Shown here one piece after another: positions 24,129 to 33,471 of a DNA stretch of 64,000 nucleotides (positions within the stretch are counted from its first letter, which is position 1; every line of letters begins with the position of its first letter). Under the pieces are notes generated by a model. The model saw only the letters and a list, made by a program, of their open reading frames with translations. It was not told where the DNA came from and did no database searches. The stretch covers positions 263,650 through 327,649 of the forward strand of contig NZ_JAQTXI010000001.1 in the NCBI RefSeq assembly GCF_028688855.1. Direction: 5' to 3'. A program made the translations under genes and the position numbers. Source of the stretch: Neomegalonema sp. (GTDB lineage Bacteria; Pseudomonadota; Alphaproteobacteria; Rhodobacterales; Rhodobacteraceae).

Positions 24129-26099
24129 TTACCGTTGGGCGAGTCGATGCTCTGGAGCGGGCTCTCCCAAACGGAAGCGGTAAACGTAATAGCCTTCCAC
24201 CACGCGCTGAACGTAATTGCGCGTCTCCGAGAAGGGGATCGATTCGATCCAGTCCACGGCGTCCACGCCCGCCGCGCGCGGATCGCCCAGAGCGCCGATC
24301 CACTGACGCGCCCGGCTCGGTCCGGCGTTGTAGGCCGCCGCCGCCAGCACCACCGAGCCCTCGAACTGATCGAGCATCCGCTCCAGATAGCAGGCCCCGA
24401 GCCGGATGTTGGCGGCGGGGTTCCCCGTGAGCGACGCGGCGTCCGAGGGCGCGCCGACCACGCCGCCGACTTCGCGGGCGGTGGGCGGCATGAGCTGCAT
24501 CAGCCCGCGCGCGCCCGAGCGGCTGACGGCTTCGGCGTTGAATTCGCTCTCCTGACGGATGATGGCGTAGATGAAGGCGGGCTCCACCCTGGATCCGCAG
24601 CCCGAACGCGCGGGCAGGGGAGCCAGAGGATAGGAGGCGTTGGGCAGCAGCACGCCCTTGATCAGGGCCTGTTTGCCGACCGCCACGCCCGCGCCCCAGA
24701 GTTCGGCGTCGAGGGCGGCCTGTCCGACGCTGCGCAGCCCCGGTTCGTCGAGATTGCGCGCCAGAGCTCCGAAATACTCCTGGGTCCGGCGGGCGTCGCC
24801 GGAGGCCGCGATGGCGAATCCCATGCGCGCCGCGTCGCGCCAGTCGGCGGGGGGCGGAGCCTCGGCTCCGGCGGCGGCGGGCGCGCGCAGACCGTCGACC
24901 GGCGCGCCGCCGAGCTTCGTGGCCGCGAGCTGGCCGTAGAAGGTGGTCGAGAAGGCCGCCGCCCTCTGGCGCCAGACGCGGGCCGCCGGAGCGTCTCCCG
25001 CGCGGGCCGCGGCCTCTCCCGCCCAATAGGCGCCGCGCGCGCGGCTGATGGGCATGCGGGCGGTGTCGTGGATGCCGCCGAAGAGACTCCGCGCCGCGCC
25101 GAAGTCGCCCGTATGGCGCAGGGCCATCCATCCGGCGAACCAGTCGAGTTCGGCCTGATCGCCGCCCGGCGCGAGTCCATGGGGCGTGGCGAAGTCGAAG
25201 GCCCGCCGGTATTGCTTCGCCTCATAGGCTTGGCGCGACCAGATCCGCCGCCTTTCGGCCCAGCGCTCCGGCGCGCCGAGCTTCCCTTCGCGGGTGGCTT
25301 CGAGCAGCATGGCCTGAGCCTCGGCGATCAGGCCGCGTCCGTTGCGCCAGACCATCCGCCCGTGCGCCACGCCCGGATGGGCCCTGAGGGCGGCGGGCAG
25401 GGCGGAGAGCAGGGCGTTGGCCTGATCCTGGCCGCGCAGCAGCGCCAGCCGCGTCTCCGCGAGCCGCCGCGCCTCGGGGCCGACCAGCGGCAGCATGCGT
25501 TGCGCCTCGGCGAGACGGCCGTCCCAGAGCAGACGCTCCAGCCGGGCCTCGTGCGCCCCCCGGGAGAGGGCGTCGCCATGACGGGCGGTCATCTCGCGCT
25601 CCTCGCCCGCGTCGAAGACCAGCCCCGCCCAGGCCCGCGCGGCGACCGCCGCGGCGTCGGCGGCCCGACCCTGCGCCTTGAGCGCGTCGGCCAGGCGCAG
25701 CGCGCCCCGGGCCGTCAGGGGAGCGTTGGCGCCGAAGAAGGCGACCACCTGCGCCGGAGGCGTGGCGGCGGGCGTCTTGCGCTCGGCGATGCGGCGGATG
25801 GCGGTTTCGGCGGGCCAGCCGCGATGCTCGGCGAGCCATTCGGCGGCGGAGTCGAAATCGGCGGCGCGTTCGTCCTGCAGGCGCAGCCAGCGGACCATCT
25901 GCGGCCCGGCGGCGTCGCCCGAGCGATGGGAGGCCGTGGCGGCCGTTCCCCAGTCGCCCTTGTCGGCGGCGACCCGGGCGGCGCGCAGTTCGCGCCCGGC
26001 CGCGTCGGAGAATTCGCTCAAGGGATGGGCCGACGCCTGCGTCGCCGCGCAGAAGCCCGCCAGAAAACCCGCCAGAACGCCGATCCGCCTCATCGCCAT
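24129..26099 (-). CDS. slt: Soluble lytic murein transglycosylase
   Basis: A 656-residue periplasmic enzyme that cleaves the MurNAc-GlcNAc bond of peptidoglycan with anhydro-product formation. Residues 1-24 are a signal peptide ending ATQASA. A long alpha-helical superhelix (about 30-450) follows. The C-terminal catalytic domain has YAIIRQESEFNAEAVSRSGA with the catalytic Glu, then GLMQLMPPTA, the Asn-rich NPAANIRLGACYL, and AAYNAGPSRARQWI. Order and length match Slt70. The start is the ATG at 26099 at the head of the signal peptide, with another ATG six bases on; the frame upstream of both is not conserved. Promoter not resolved. Confidence 0.9.
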   Translation of the reverse strand: MAMRRIGVLAGFLAGFCAATQASAHPLSEFSDAAGRELRAARVAADKGDWGTAATASHRSGDAAGPQMVRWLRLQDERAADFDSAAEWLAEHRGWPAETAIRRIAERKTPAATPPAQVVAFFGANAPLTARGALRLADALKAQGRAADAAAVAARAWAGLVFDAGEEREMTARHGDALSRGAHEARLERLLWDGRLAEAQRMLPLVGPEARRLAETRLALLRGQDQANALLSALPAALRAHPGVAHGRMVWRNGRGLIAEAQAMLLEATREGKLGAPERWAERRRIWSRQAYEAKQYRRAFDFATPHGLAPGGDQAELDWFAGWMALRHTGDFGAARSLFGGIHDTARMPISRARGAYWAGEAAARAGDAPAARVWRQRAAAFSTTFYGQLAATKLGGAPVDGLRAPAAAGAEAPPPADWRDAARMGFAIAASGDARRTQEYFGALARNLDEPGLRSVGQAALDAELWGAGVAVGKQALIKGVLLPNASYPLAPLPARSGCGSRVEPAFIYAIIRQESEFNAEAVSRSGARGLMQLMPPTAREVGGVVGAPSDAASLTGNPAANIRLGACYLERMLDQFEGSVVLAAAAYNAGPSRARQWIGALGDPRAAGVDAVDWIESIPFSETRNYVQRVVEGYYVYRFRLGEPAPEHRLAQR

Positions 26100-26170
26100 C
26101 ACAATCCCGATTCTTCGCGCGGGGCGCCCTGAAGCGCCATGGGGTCGTCGCGCGCCGCGCCTGCGGGCCT

Positions 26171-26611
26171 TCAGCGCGCCTCGTCTTCGTCGGTCTCCTC
26201 CGGCGGCGGGGCCGCCATGGAGAGCAGGGCTTCGAGGGGCGCCTGGAGCAGCGCCTCCCGATGGGTCGCGGCGAGCACCACCTTCGGAGCGGCTCCGGCT
26301 TCGTAGGCCTCGCGCCAGCGCGAGGCGCAGAGGCACCACCGGTCTCCGGGCTTGAGTCCCGCGAACCGAAATTCGGGCCGCGGAGTTGACAAATCATTGC
26401 CGCGCGTCTTGGAGAAGGCGAGAAACTCCGCCGTCAGCACGACGCAGACGGTGTGGGAGCCTAGATCCTCGACGCCCGTGTCGCAACAGCCGTTGCGGTA
26501 AAATCCCGTGAGCGGCTCGCGCGAGCAGGATTCCAGAGGCCCGCCCAGCACGTTGCGCGAGGGCGCGCGGCGGCGGATCACGATCACGGGAGGATTGGGG
26601 GGGCCGCTCAT
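26171..26611 (-). CDS. DUF2237 family protein
   Basis: A 146-residue protein. The core RNVLGGPLESCSREPLTGFY, NGCCDTGVEDLGSHTVCVVLT and the PGDRWCLCASRW block are the DUF2237 signature, with several conserved cysteines (Cys-Cys and Cys-Leu-Cys). The function is unknown; the cysteine pattern suggests a metal or redox role. The extreme C-terminus is an acidic tail. It lies upstream of slt on the same strand with a 71-base gap and may share its transcript. Confidence 0.82.
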   Translation of the reverse strand: MSGPPNPPVIVIRRRAPSRNVLGGPLESCSREPLTGFYRNGCCDTGVEDLGSHTVCVVLTAEFLAFSKTRGNDLSTPRPEFRFAGLKPGDRWCLCASRWREAYEAGAAPKVVLAATHREALLQAPLEALLSMAAPPPEETDEDEAR

Positions 26612-26659
26612 CCGGAATCTCCGGCCGGGGATTCCGGCGTCAAGAGGGGTGGGGGGAGG

Positions 26660-27544
26660 TCAGTCCTTGAGGCGCATGACCAGGCTGGAGGTGTCCCATC
26701 TGCCGCCGCCCATCTTCTGGACGTCGGCGTAGAACTGGTCGACCAGGGCGGTCAGGGGCAGTCTGGCGCCGGTGCGGCGGGCCTCGTCGAGCACGATTCC
26801 GAGATCCTTGCGCATCCAGTCCACGGCGAATCCGCGATCCGGCTGGAAGGCGCCCGAGGCCAGCCCTTCGGCCATCCAGCCGTGCCGGTTCTCCATCTGC
26901 CAGCTTTGGGCCGCGCCCTTCGAGATCACGTCGATCACGGCGCCGGAATCGAGGCCGGAGGTCTCGGCGAAGGCCAGCGCCTCCGCGAGTCCCTGGACGA
27001 CTCCGGCGATGCAGATCTGGTTGACCATCTTGCAGAGCTGCCCCGCGCCCGAATCGCCGAGGCGCCGGCAGAGCTTCGCATAGGCGGCCATGACCGGCTC
27101 GGCGCGGTCGTAGACGGCCTGGTCTCCGCCGCACATGATCGCGAGGGCGCCGTTCTCGGCGCCCGCCTGACCGCCCGAGACGGGGGCGTCGAGGAAGGCG
27201 AATCCGCGCGTCGCGGCCTCTGCGGCCAATTCGCGCGCGACCGCCGCCGAGGCGGTGGTGTGGTCCACGCAGACGGCGCCCGGCGCCATGGCCGCGAAGA
27301 CTCCCTCCGGCCCGAGGGTCACGGCGCGCAGATCGGCGTCGTTCCCGACGCAGATCATGACGAACTCCGCGCCCTGGGCGGCCCGGGCGGGGGTCGGGGC
27401 GCTGGCTCCGCCATGTTTCGCGACCCAGGCCTGCGCCTTCGCGGGGCTGCGGTTGTAGACGGCGACCTCATGGCCCGCCCGCTTGAGATGTCCGGCCATG
27501 GGGAAGCCCATGGCTCCCAGACCGACGAAGGCCGTCCGCGCCAT
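26660..27544 (-). CDS. NAD(P)-dependent oxidoreductase, 3-hydroxyisobutyrate dehydrogenase family
   Basis: A 294-residue beta-hydroxyacid dehydrogenase. The Rossmann motif GLGAMGFPMAGHLKRAGHEV is at residues 8-27. The substrate-binding stretch FLDAPVSGGQAGAENGALAIM and the catalytic segment GAGQLCKMVNQ with the conserved Lys and Asn are both present. Members oxidise 3-hydroxyisobutyrate (valine catabolism), tartronate semialdehyde or succinic semialdehyde; this sequence does not decide among them. The start at 27544 has AAGGAG nine bases upstream and matches the family N-terminus. The gene is divergent from the penicillin-acylase gene with 188 bases between. Confidence 0.87.
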   Translation of the reverse strand: MARTAFVGLGAMGFPMAGHLKRAGHEVAVYNRSPAKAQAWVAKHGGASAPTPARAAQGAEFVMICVGNDADLRAVTLGPEGVFAAMAPGAVCVDHTTASAAVARELAAEAATRGFAFLDAPVSGGQAGAENGALAIMCGGDQAVYDRAEPVMAAYAKLCRRLGDSGAGQLCKMVNQICIAGVVQGLAEALAFAETSGLDSGAVIDVISKGAAQSWQMENRHGWMAEGLASGAFQPDRGFAVDWMRKDLGIVLDEARRTGARLPLTALVDQFYADVQKMGGGRWDTSSLVMRLKD

Positions 27545-27732
27545 GATCCGCGCTCTCCTTCCGCATGAGGCCCGCCCGAGGTCCGGAAAGCGTGGTGCTC
27601 CCCCTATCGTTTTGCGCCGCTTCGAGCCCCGCATGGAGCGTTGACCGCTTCGCGCAGGACGGATACGCCCCCAAGGTGGCGGGGCGCGGCCTTCGGGTCA
27701 AGCCCGCCGGGCGCAGGTGAGCGGCCGGCGAC

Positions 27733-30261
27733 ATGGCGGCGGGAGCGGCGATGGGAGGATTTCTGCGGGCGGTCCGGCGGCTGACGACGGCTCTGCTTCT
27801 GGCGGGCGCGGGCGGGCTTCTGCTGGCCTGGTTCCTGGCCTCCCGGTCCCTGCCGGACTACGGCGGGCGGCGGATCGCGCCGGAGCTTTCCGCCGAAGTC
27901 GAGATCCTGCGCGATTCGCGGGCCATGCCGCATGTCTTCGCCTCCAGCGAGGCCGACGCCTTTTACGCGCTCGGCTACGTCCACGCCCAGGACCGTCTCT
28001 GGCGGATGATTCTCGCGCGCAAGACGGCGCAGGGGCGTCTTGCGGAGCTCTTCGGGCCTTCCGCCCTCGGGCTGGACGAATATCTGCGGGCCCTGAATCT
28101 CTCCGGACGCTCCGAAGCCAGCCTGCGGGCGCTGAATCCGGCGACGCGGCGGATTCTGGAGGCCTATGCGGCGGGGGTGAACCTGCGGCTTTCCGAAGCC
28201 CGCACGGGCCTCGGGCGCGGCGCGCCGGAGTTCTGGCTCCATCCCGATCCGCTGGAGGACTGGCGGCCCGCCGATTCCGTGGCTCTGCTGAAGCTCTTCG
28301 CGCTCGGGGCGAGCAAGGCCCAGGCGGAGGAGCTGCGTCGGGCGCTTCTGCTGAACCGTCTGCCGCCGGAGCGGGCGCTTCTCGTCTTCGAGGCCGAGGG
28401 CGCGGCGGATCTGCCGCCGCCTCCGGCGGAGATGGGTCCGCCTCCGCCTCCGCCGGGTCCGCCTGCGCTGCGTTCGCCGCCGCCGGTCCCCGACCGCGAC
28501 GCCGAGCGCCTGGCGCCTCATGTGGGGCTTGCGGCCCTGACGAGTCCGGGGGCGGCGGGAGCCTCCAACGTCTGGGCGGTGAGCGGCGCGCGCACGGCGG
28601 CCCGCACGCCGATTCTGGCCAACGACCCGCATCTTCCCCTGACGGCCCCGACGCAATGGCACATGGCGCGGCTCCAGGCGCCTGGACTGCGCGTGATGGG
28701 CGCGACCCTGCCTGGAGTCCCGGCGGTGATCTTCGGGCGCACGGCCCGCGTGGCCTGGGGCGGGGCGGCGCTCGGGGCGGATGATCAGGACCTCTTCATC
28801 GAGCGCATCGCGCCGGGCGACGGCTCGGCCTATCTGACGCCGGAGGGGGCGCAAGCCTTCCTGGAGCGCCGCGAGACCCTGAAGGCGCGGGGCGCGGCCT
28901 CGCGCGAGGTCGCGATCCGCGAGACGCGCCACGGCCCGGTGCTGCCTCTGGAGCTCTTCGACCTCGCGGCGATCACGCCCGAGGGCCATGTCCCGGCCCT
29001 GGCCTGGACGGGGCTCGCCGAGGACGACACGACTCTGGACGCCTTTCTCGGGCTGAACCGCGCCCAGACCCTCGAAGACGCGCTGCGGGCTTCGGAAAGG
29101 ATCGTGGCGCCGGCTCTGGCTCTGGCGGTGGCCGACGAGGGCGGCGTGGCCATGACGGCGGCGGGCCGGGTGCCCCTGCGCCCCGAGGCGAGCCGCACGC
29201 GCGGCTATCTGCCCGCGATGGGCTGGACCGGCGAAGGCGACTGGCTCGGCTGGATGGAGCCGGAGGATCTGCCGCGCAAGGTGCGTCCGCCGGAGGGCCG
29301 GGTGGCGGCGGCCAACGCCCGCATGGGCGCCGAGGCCTATCCGCGGCACATCTCCTTCGACTGGGACGCTCCGTGGCGTCTGGCGCGGATCGAACGCCTG
29401 CTGGAGCGCGACCCCCAGACGGCGGCGGGCTTCCGCCAGATCCAGAACGACGTCGGCTCCGACATGGCCATCGCGGTTTCGCCCGTGATTCCGGGTCCGC
29501 TCTGGAAGGCGGAGTCCGAGGGGCCGCCGCCGACCGATCCGCGCCGTCTGCGCCGTCTGGAGGCGCTCAAGCGGCTGATGCTCGAATGGAACGGCGAGAT
29601 GCGCGCCGAGGCCGCCGAGCCGCTGATCTTCACCGCCTGGCTCGACGTGCTGACCGGCCGTCTGCTGAAGCAGGGTCTGGGCGAGGCTGCGGCGCGTCTG
29701 CCGGGGGCGCGTCCCGAATTCCTGCTGCGGGTCTTCGAGGCGGGTCCGGTCGGCGAGGCCTGGTGCGCGGCGGCGGGATCCTCCTCGGCGCGCGGCTGCC
29801 AGGATCTGGCGGGGGAGGCTCTGGACGAGGCGCTCGACCGGCTCTCCGCGACCTGGGGCCCCGACCTCTCCGCCTGGCGCTGGGGGCGGGCGCATCCGGC
29901 GATCCACCAGCACGACCCTCTGGGCGAGCGTCGGCTTCTGGGGCTGGATCTCGGCTGGATCTTCGACATCGTGCATGAATCGGGCGGCGACGACCACACG
30001 ATCAATCGCGGCCTGATGCGCTGGACCGGCCCGCAGCCTTACGCCAACCGCCATTCGGGCGGCTATCGGGCGATCTACGACTTCGCCGACCTCGACCGCT
30101 CGCTCTACGCCCTGAGCACGGGGCAGAGCGGCCATTTCCTGTCGCGCTTCTATGCGGATTTCTCGATGCTCTGGCGGGCGGGGGATTACGCGACGCTCTC
30201 CATGCTGCGCGAGGACGCCGAGGCGGGCGCCGTGGGCGTGATGCGCCTCACGCCGCCATAA
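27733..30261 (+). CDS. Penicillin-acylase-family N-terminal-nucleophile hydrolase
   Basis: An 842-residue amidase precursor, expected to self-cleave into alpha and beta chains in the periplasm. Residues about 13-35 are a signal anchor. The alpha chain has VEILRDSRAMPHVFASSEADAFYALGYVHAQDRLW. The nucleophile is Ser278 in GASNVWAVSG. The beta chain has NDPHLPLTAPTQWH and the oxyanion Asn region near VAAANARMG. Between the alpha region and Ser278 lies a Pro-rich stretch (about residues 224-250), a likely removable spacer. Substrates in the family range from penicillins to acyl-homoserine lactones, so quorum quenching is possible but not shown. An alternative start is the ATG at 27751, which has a better GGGAG site. 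Confidence 0.85.
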   Translation: MAAGAAMGGFLRAVRRLTTALLLAGAGGLLLAWFLASRSLPDYGGRRIAPELSAEVEILRDSRAMPHVFASSEADAFYALGYVHAQDRLWRMILARKTAQGRLAELFGPSALGLDEYLRALNLSGRSEASLRALNPATRRILEAYAAGVNLRLSEARTGLGRGAPEFWLHPDPLEDWRPADSVALLKLFALGASKAQAEELRRALLLNRLPPERALLVFEAEGAADLPPPPAEMGPPPPPPGPPALRSPPPVPDRDAERLAPHVGLAALTSPGAAGASNVWAVSGARTAARTPILANDPHLPLTAPTQWHMARLQAPGLRVMGATLPGVPAVIFGRTARVAWGGAALGADDQDLFIERIAPGDGSAYLTPEGAQAFLERRETLKARGAASREVAIRETRHGPVLPLELFDLAAITPEGHVPALAWTGLAEDDTTLDAFLGLNRAQTLEDALRASERIVAPALALAVADEGGVAMTAAGRVPLRPEASRTRGYLPAMGWTGEGDWLGWMEPEDLPRKVRPPEGRVAAANARMGAEAYPRHISFDWDAPWRLARIERLLERDPQTAAGFRQIQNDVGSDMAIAVSPVIPGPLWKAESEGPPPTDPRRLRRLEALKRLMLEWNGEMRAEAAEPLIFTAWLDVLTGRLLKQGLGEAAARLPGARPEFLLRVFEAGPVGEAWCAAAGSSSARGCQDLAGEALDEALDRLSATWGPDLSAWRWGRAHPAIHQHDPLGERRLLGLDLGWIFDIVHESGGDDHTINRGLMRWTGPQPYANRHSGGYRAIYDFADLDRSLYALSTGQSGHFLSRFYADFSMLWRAGDYATLSMLREDAEAGAVGVMRLTPP

Positions 30262-30266
30262 ACCTT

Positions 30267-31490
30267 TCAGCCTGCGTCCTGCGGCCAGGCCTCGCCCATG
30301 CGGGGGCGCCATTCGGGCTCCGCCAGGGGCGGGCCGACTTGATGCCCCTGGGCGTAATCGAGGCCCGCCCGGCGCAGCGCTTCGAGATGCCGGGCCGAGC
30401 GCGCCCCCTCGCCGACGGTCTCCATCCCGAGCGTCCGCGCCAGAGCCCCGAGGCTCTCCAGCAGCCGCGCGCCCTGAGCCGATTCCGTCGCGCGCTCGAC
30501 CAGGGCGGCGTCGATCTTGAGCAGATCGGCGGGCAGGGCGGAGAGCCTTTCGAGATCGCTGTGGGCGGCGCCGAAATCGTCGAGGGCCACGCGGAATCCG
30601 GCGGCCCGCAGGATCTCCAGCCGCCGCGCCGCCGCGCCGGAATCGCCGAGGGCGGTCGATTCGGTGATCTCCAGCACCAGCAGGCCGGGCGCGCAGCGCG
30701 CCTCCGCGCAGAGCCGCAGGGCCATGTCGGGGAAGTCCTCCGCCTCCAGCTGCTGCGGCGCGACGTTCACCCCGAGCCGGAAGCCCGGCGCGGCCTCCCG
30801 GCTCCAGCGGCAGGCGGCTTCGGCGGCCATGCGCAGCGCGGCTTCGCCCAGAGGCCGGATCAGCCCGCGCCGCTCGGCGACGGGAATGAAGCTCGCCGGG
30901 CCGGGCGCCTGAGCCGCCGTCAGCCGCAGCAGGGCCTCGGCGCCGGAGATCCGTCCTCCCCGCAGATCCAGCAGCGGCTGGAAGAGCAGCGTCAGCCCCT
31001 GATCCTTCAGCGCGGCGCGCAGGAGCGCTTCAAGGGCGGAATCGGCGCGCGTGAGCTCCCGGCGCAGCCGCGTCCGGGCCTGGACCGCCGCCGCCCGCCA
31101 GATCCCGAGGTCGCGCCGCGCGGCCGCGGGCCTCTCGACGGCGGCCCAGCCCATGGCCAGCTCCGGTTCGAGCCTCAGGCCCCCCACCGCCAGAGAGCCC
31201 GAGAGCCGCGTCCTCATCCGCTCGCCGAGCGCCCGCGCGCCCTGGGAATCGGCGGCGGCGGCCACGAGGAATTCGAAGCTCTCCCCGAAGCGGGTCCGCA
31301 GACGGTCTTCGGGCCTCAGCCCGTTGCGCAGCCGCGCCCCGAGCGCCGCCCCCGCCGCCCGCCTCAGCGCCGGATCCCGGAGCCTTTCGGCCTCCTCGCA
31401 CTGGAAGCGGGCCGAAAGCCGGACGAGCGCGCAAGGCGCCTCGCCTTCGCCGCGTCCCCGCCGGAGGCTTCCCCGTCCATCAGATCCCAC
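30267..31490 (-). CDS. EAL-domain cyclic-di-GMP phosphodiesterase with degenerate GGDEF domain
   Basis: A 407-residue cytoplasmic protein. Residues about 18-125 have GGDEF-domain helices, but the active-site loop reads RFGESFEFLV instead of GGDEF, so cyclase activity is unlikely. Residues about 150-395 are an EAL domain: GAEALLRL, LGVNVAPQQL, LEITES, LDDFGAAHS, LLKIDAAL and LDYAQGHQVG. The usual EGVE is EGAR. Most metal-binding residues are kept, so hydrolysis of c-di-GMP to pGpG is likely. There is no membrane segment or sensory domain. The start is a GTG at 31490; an in-frame stop closely precedes it. It converges on the acylase gene with a five-base gap. Confidence 0.8.
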   Translation of the reverse strand: MGSDGRGSLRRGRGEGEAPCALVRLSARFQCEEAERLRDPALRRAAGAALGARLRNGLRPEDRLRTRFGESFEFLVAAAADSQGARALGERMRTRLSGSLAVGGLRLEPELAMGWAAVERPAAARRDLGIWRAAAVQARTRLRRELTRADSALEALLRAALKDQGLTLLFQPLLDLRGGRISGAEALLRLTAAQAPGPASFIPVAERRGLIRPLGEAALRMAAEAACRWSREAAPGFRLGVNVAPQQLEAEDFPDMALRLCAEARCAPGLLVLEITESTALGDSGAAARRLEILRAAGFRVALDDFGAAHSDLERLSALPADLLKIDAALVERATESAQGARLLESLGALARTLGMETVGEGARSARHLEALRRAGLDYAQGHQVGPPLAEPEWRPRMGEAWPQDAG

Positions 31491-31577
31491 AGAGCTTCAC
31501 CCGCGTCGCTTCGCCTGGATTCCGGCGCGTCCGGAGCCTCTGGCGGAAATATCCGGATCACGTGAATTCGGCGGGCA

Positions 31578-32210
31578 TCATCGCGTGAGCGGCGCGTCTT
31601 CCGCAAGCAGGGAAAAGAGGAGATGATCCTCCGGACGCCCGTTGACCTCCAGATAGCCGCGCGCGAGCCCCTCCTGCTGGAAGCCCAGACGCCGCAGCAG
31701 GCGCTGCGAAGGGAGGTTGGCGGGCAGACAGGCCGCCTCCAGCCGCCGCAGCCCGAGTCTCTGGAAGGCGTGGGTCCGGGCGGCGGCGACGGCCTCGGTC
31801 ATGAGTCCGCGCCCGGCCCAGGCCTGGCCCATCCAGTAGCCGATCTGCGCCGAAGAGGCCGCGCCGCGCCGGATCTGGGTCATGGAGAGCCCCCCCACCA
31901 CCTCCTCGCGCCGCTCGCGCAGGAAGAGCAGCCAGAACCGCGCGCGGTCGGCCTCCATCTCGGCGCGCATCCAGGAGAGCCGCCGCCGCCAGGACGAACG
32001 CCCGAGATGGTCGCTCGGCCAGAGCGGCTCCCAGGGCTGGAGGAATTCGGCGCTGGCCCGCCGCACGGCGATCCAGGATTCGCCGTCGGCGGCGCGGGGC
32101 GGCCGCAGGATCAGCCGCGCCGATTCGAGCCTGTCGGCTTCGCGCGCCGGCGGATCGGGCGGCTCCACCGCCTCCCGGATCCTCCGCAGAAGATCGAGGG
32201 GCGCGCGCAT
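31578..32210 (-). CDS. GNAT acetyltransferase, RimJ/RimL type
   Basis: A 210-residue N-acetyltransferase. The fold is clear from ESARLILRPPRAADGESWIAVRR, then IGYWMGQAWAGRGLMTEAVAA (acetyl-CoA-binding motif with Q/R-x-x-G-x-G/A variant) and RLEAACLPANLPSQRLLRRLGFQQEGLARGYL. This is the RimJ type that acetylates N-termini of ribosomal proteins or other substrates. The start at 32210 is one base after the stop of the M16 peptidase, so it belongs to the thrC-M16-GNAT operon, an order seen in many Rhodobacterales. Confidence 0.85.
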   Translation of the reverse strand: MRAPLDLLRRIREAVEPPDPPAREADRLESARLILRPPRAADGESWIAVRRASAEFLQPWEPLWPSDHLGRSSWRRRLSWMRAEMEADRARFWLLFLRERREEVVGGLSMTQIRRGAASSAQIGYWMGQAWAGRGLMTEAVAAARTHAFQRLGLRRLEAACLPANLPSQRLLRRLGFQQEGLARGYLEVNGRPEDHLLFSLLAEDAPLTR

Positions 32211-32211
32211 C

Positions 32212-33471
32212 TCAGCCCGCCAGACGTTCGGCGAAGGCTTCGGTCTCCAGCGCCTTGTCGATGGGTCCGTAGAGCGCGAGGGCCGGGGCCTGTCCGAGCA
32301 GACCGGCGCCGAACTCCCGGAGCCTCGGGGCGTCGGCGGCGTCGATCCGCGCGAGGGTCTCTTCGGTGGGGACCACGCGTCCATAGGTCAGCAGCTGCCG
32401 CGCGAGCCTTTCGGCGCGGCTCATGGGCGATTCGCGGCTCATGAGGATGGAGGCGCGGATCTGGGCGCGGGCGCGGGCGGCCTCCTCTTCGGAGAGATCC
32501 GCGGCGCCCTTGCGCATCTCCTCGGCGAGGGCGCCCATGGCCTCGGCGATGCGGGCCTCGCCGACTCCGGCGTAGACGGTGAATTCGCCGCTGTCGCTCT
32601 GGCTCTGGGCGAAGGCCGAGACGGTGTAGCAGAGTCCGCGCTTCTCGCGGATCTCCTGGAAGAGCCGCGAGGACATGCCGCCGCCCATGGCCGTGGCGTA
32701 GACCTGCGCGAGGGTCAGCCTTTCGGGATCATGCACGCCGGGAGCGGGCAGCGAGAAGGCGACATGGGCCTGCTCCAGAGCCTTCTTCTTGCGCCGGACG
32801 CCTCCGGTGAAGCGGGCGGGTTCGAATCCGGCGCGGGCCTCGGGGGCCATGTCGCCGAAGAGCCCCTCCACGAGCCTGAGGATCTGGTCGTGATCCACGG
32901 CGCCCGCGGCGGCCACCACGATGGAGCCGGGCTTGTAATGCCGGCCCATGTAGCCCTGGATCTGTTCGCGCTTCAGAGCCTTGACGGTCTTGCGGGTGCC
33001 GAGGATGGAGCGCCCGAGGGGCTGGCCCTCGTAGCTGACCTCCTGGAGCCATTCGAAGAGCACGTCGTCGGGGGTGTCGAAGCACTCGCCGATCTCCTGG
33101 AGAATCACCTCGCGCTCGCGCTCCAGCTCCTGGGGGTCGAAGACCGAGTCGCGGAGGATGTCGGCGAGGATGTCCAGCCCGAGCGGCGCGTCTCCGGCGA
33201 GCACGCGCACGACGTAGGCGGTGGATTCGCGGGCGGTGTAGGCGTTGATCCATCCGCCGACGTTCTCGATCTCCTCGGCGATGCGGCGGGCGCTGCGCCG
33301 CCGGGTGCCCTTGAAGGCCATGTGTTCGAGGAAATGGGCGGCGCCGTTTTCGGCGGGGGCCTCCGAGCGCGCGCCGACGTCCACGAAGACGCCGACGGCG
33401 GCGCTTTCGAGATGGGCCATGCGTTCGGTGGCGACGCGCAGGCCGTTGGGCAGCTGGTCGACGCGGATCAT
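32212..33471 (-). CDS. M16-family zinc metallopeptidase (pitrilysin/processing-peptidase type)
   Basis: A 419-residue peptidase with the inverted zinc motif HFLEH (His46, Glu49, His50) and a downstream Glu in the EREVILQEI segment, so it should be catalytically active. Two homologous M16 halves follow; the second contains GGGMSSRLFQEIREKRGLCYTV. This is the short family related to mitochondrial processing peptidase beta, common in Alphaproteobacteria. The start ATG overlaps the thrC stop by four bases. No partner M16 subunit lacking the zinc motif is adjacent. Confidence 0.93.
   Translation of the reverse strand: MIRVDQLPNGLRVATERMAHLESAAVGVFVDVGARSEAPAENGAAHFLEHMAFKGTRRRSARRIAEEIENVGGWINAYTARESTAYVVRVLAGDAPLGLDILADILRDSVFDPQELEREREVILQEIGECFDTPDDVLFEWLQEVSYEGQPLGRSILGTRKTVKALKREQIQGYMGRHYKPGSIVVAAAGAVDHDQILRLVEGLFGDMAPEARAGFEPARFTGGVRRKKKALEQAHVAFSLPAPGVHDPERLTLAQVYATAMGGGMSSRLFQEIREKRGLCYTVSAFAQSQSDSGEFTVYAGVGEARIAEAMGALAEEMRKGAADLSEEEAARARAQIRASILMSRESPMSRAERLARQLLTYGRVVPTEETLARIDAADAPRLREFGAGLLGQAPALALYGPIDKALETEAFAERLAG

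Noticed and set aside
24058..24186. Short plus-strand frame of about 42 codons with AGGAG upstream
   Set aside because: It runs antisense into the end of the slt gene and has no known match; kept only as context for the palindrome there.
27604..30312. Long minus-strand frame opposite the penicillin-acylase-family gene
   Set aside because: Arginine/histidine-rich translation without domains; the plus-strand gene has complete catalytic motifs.
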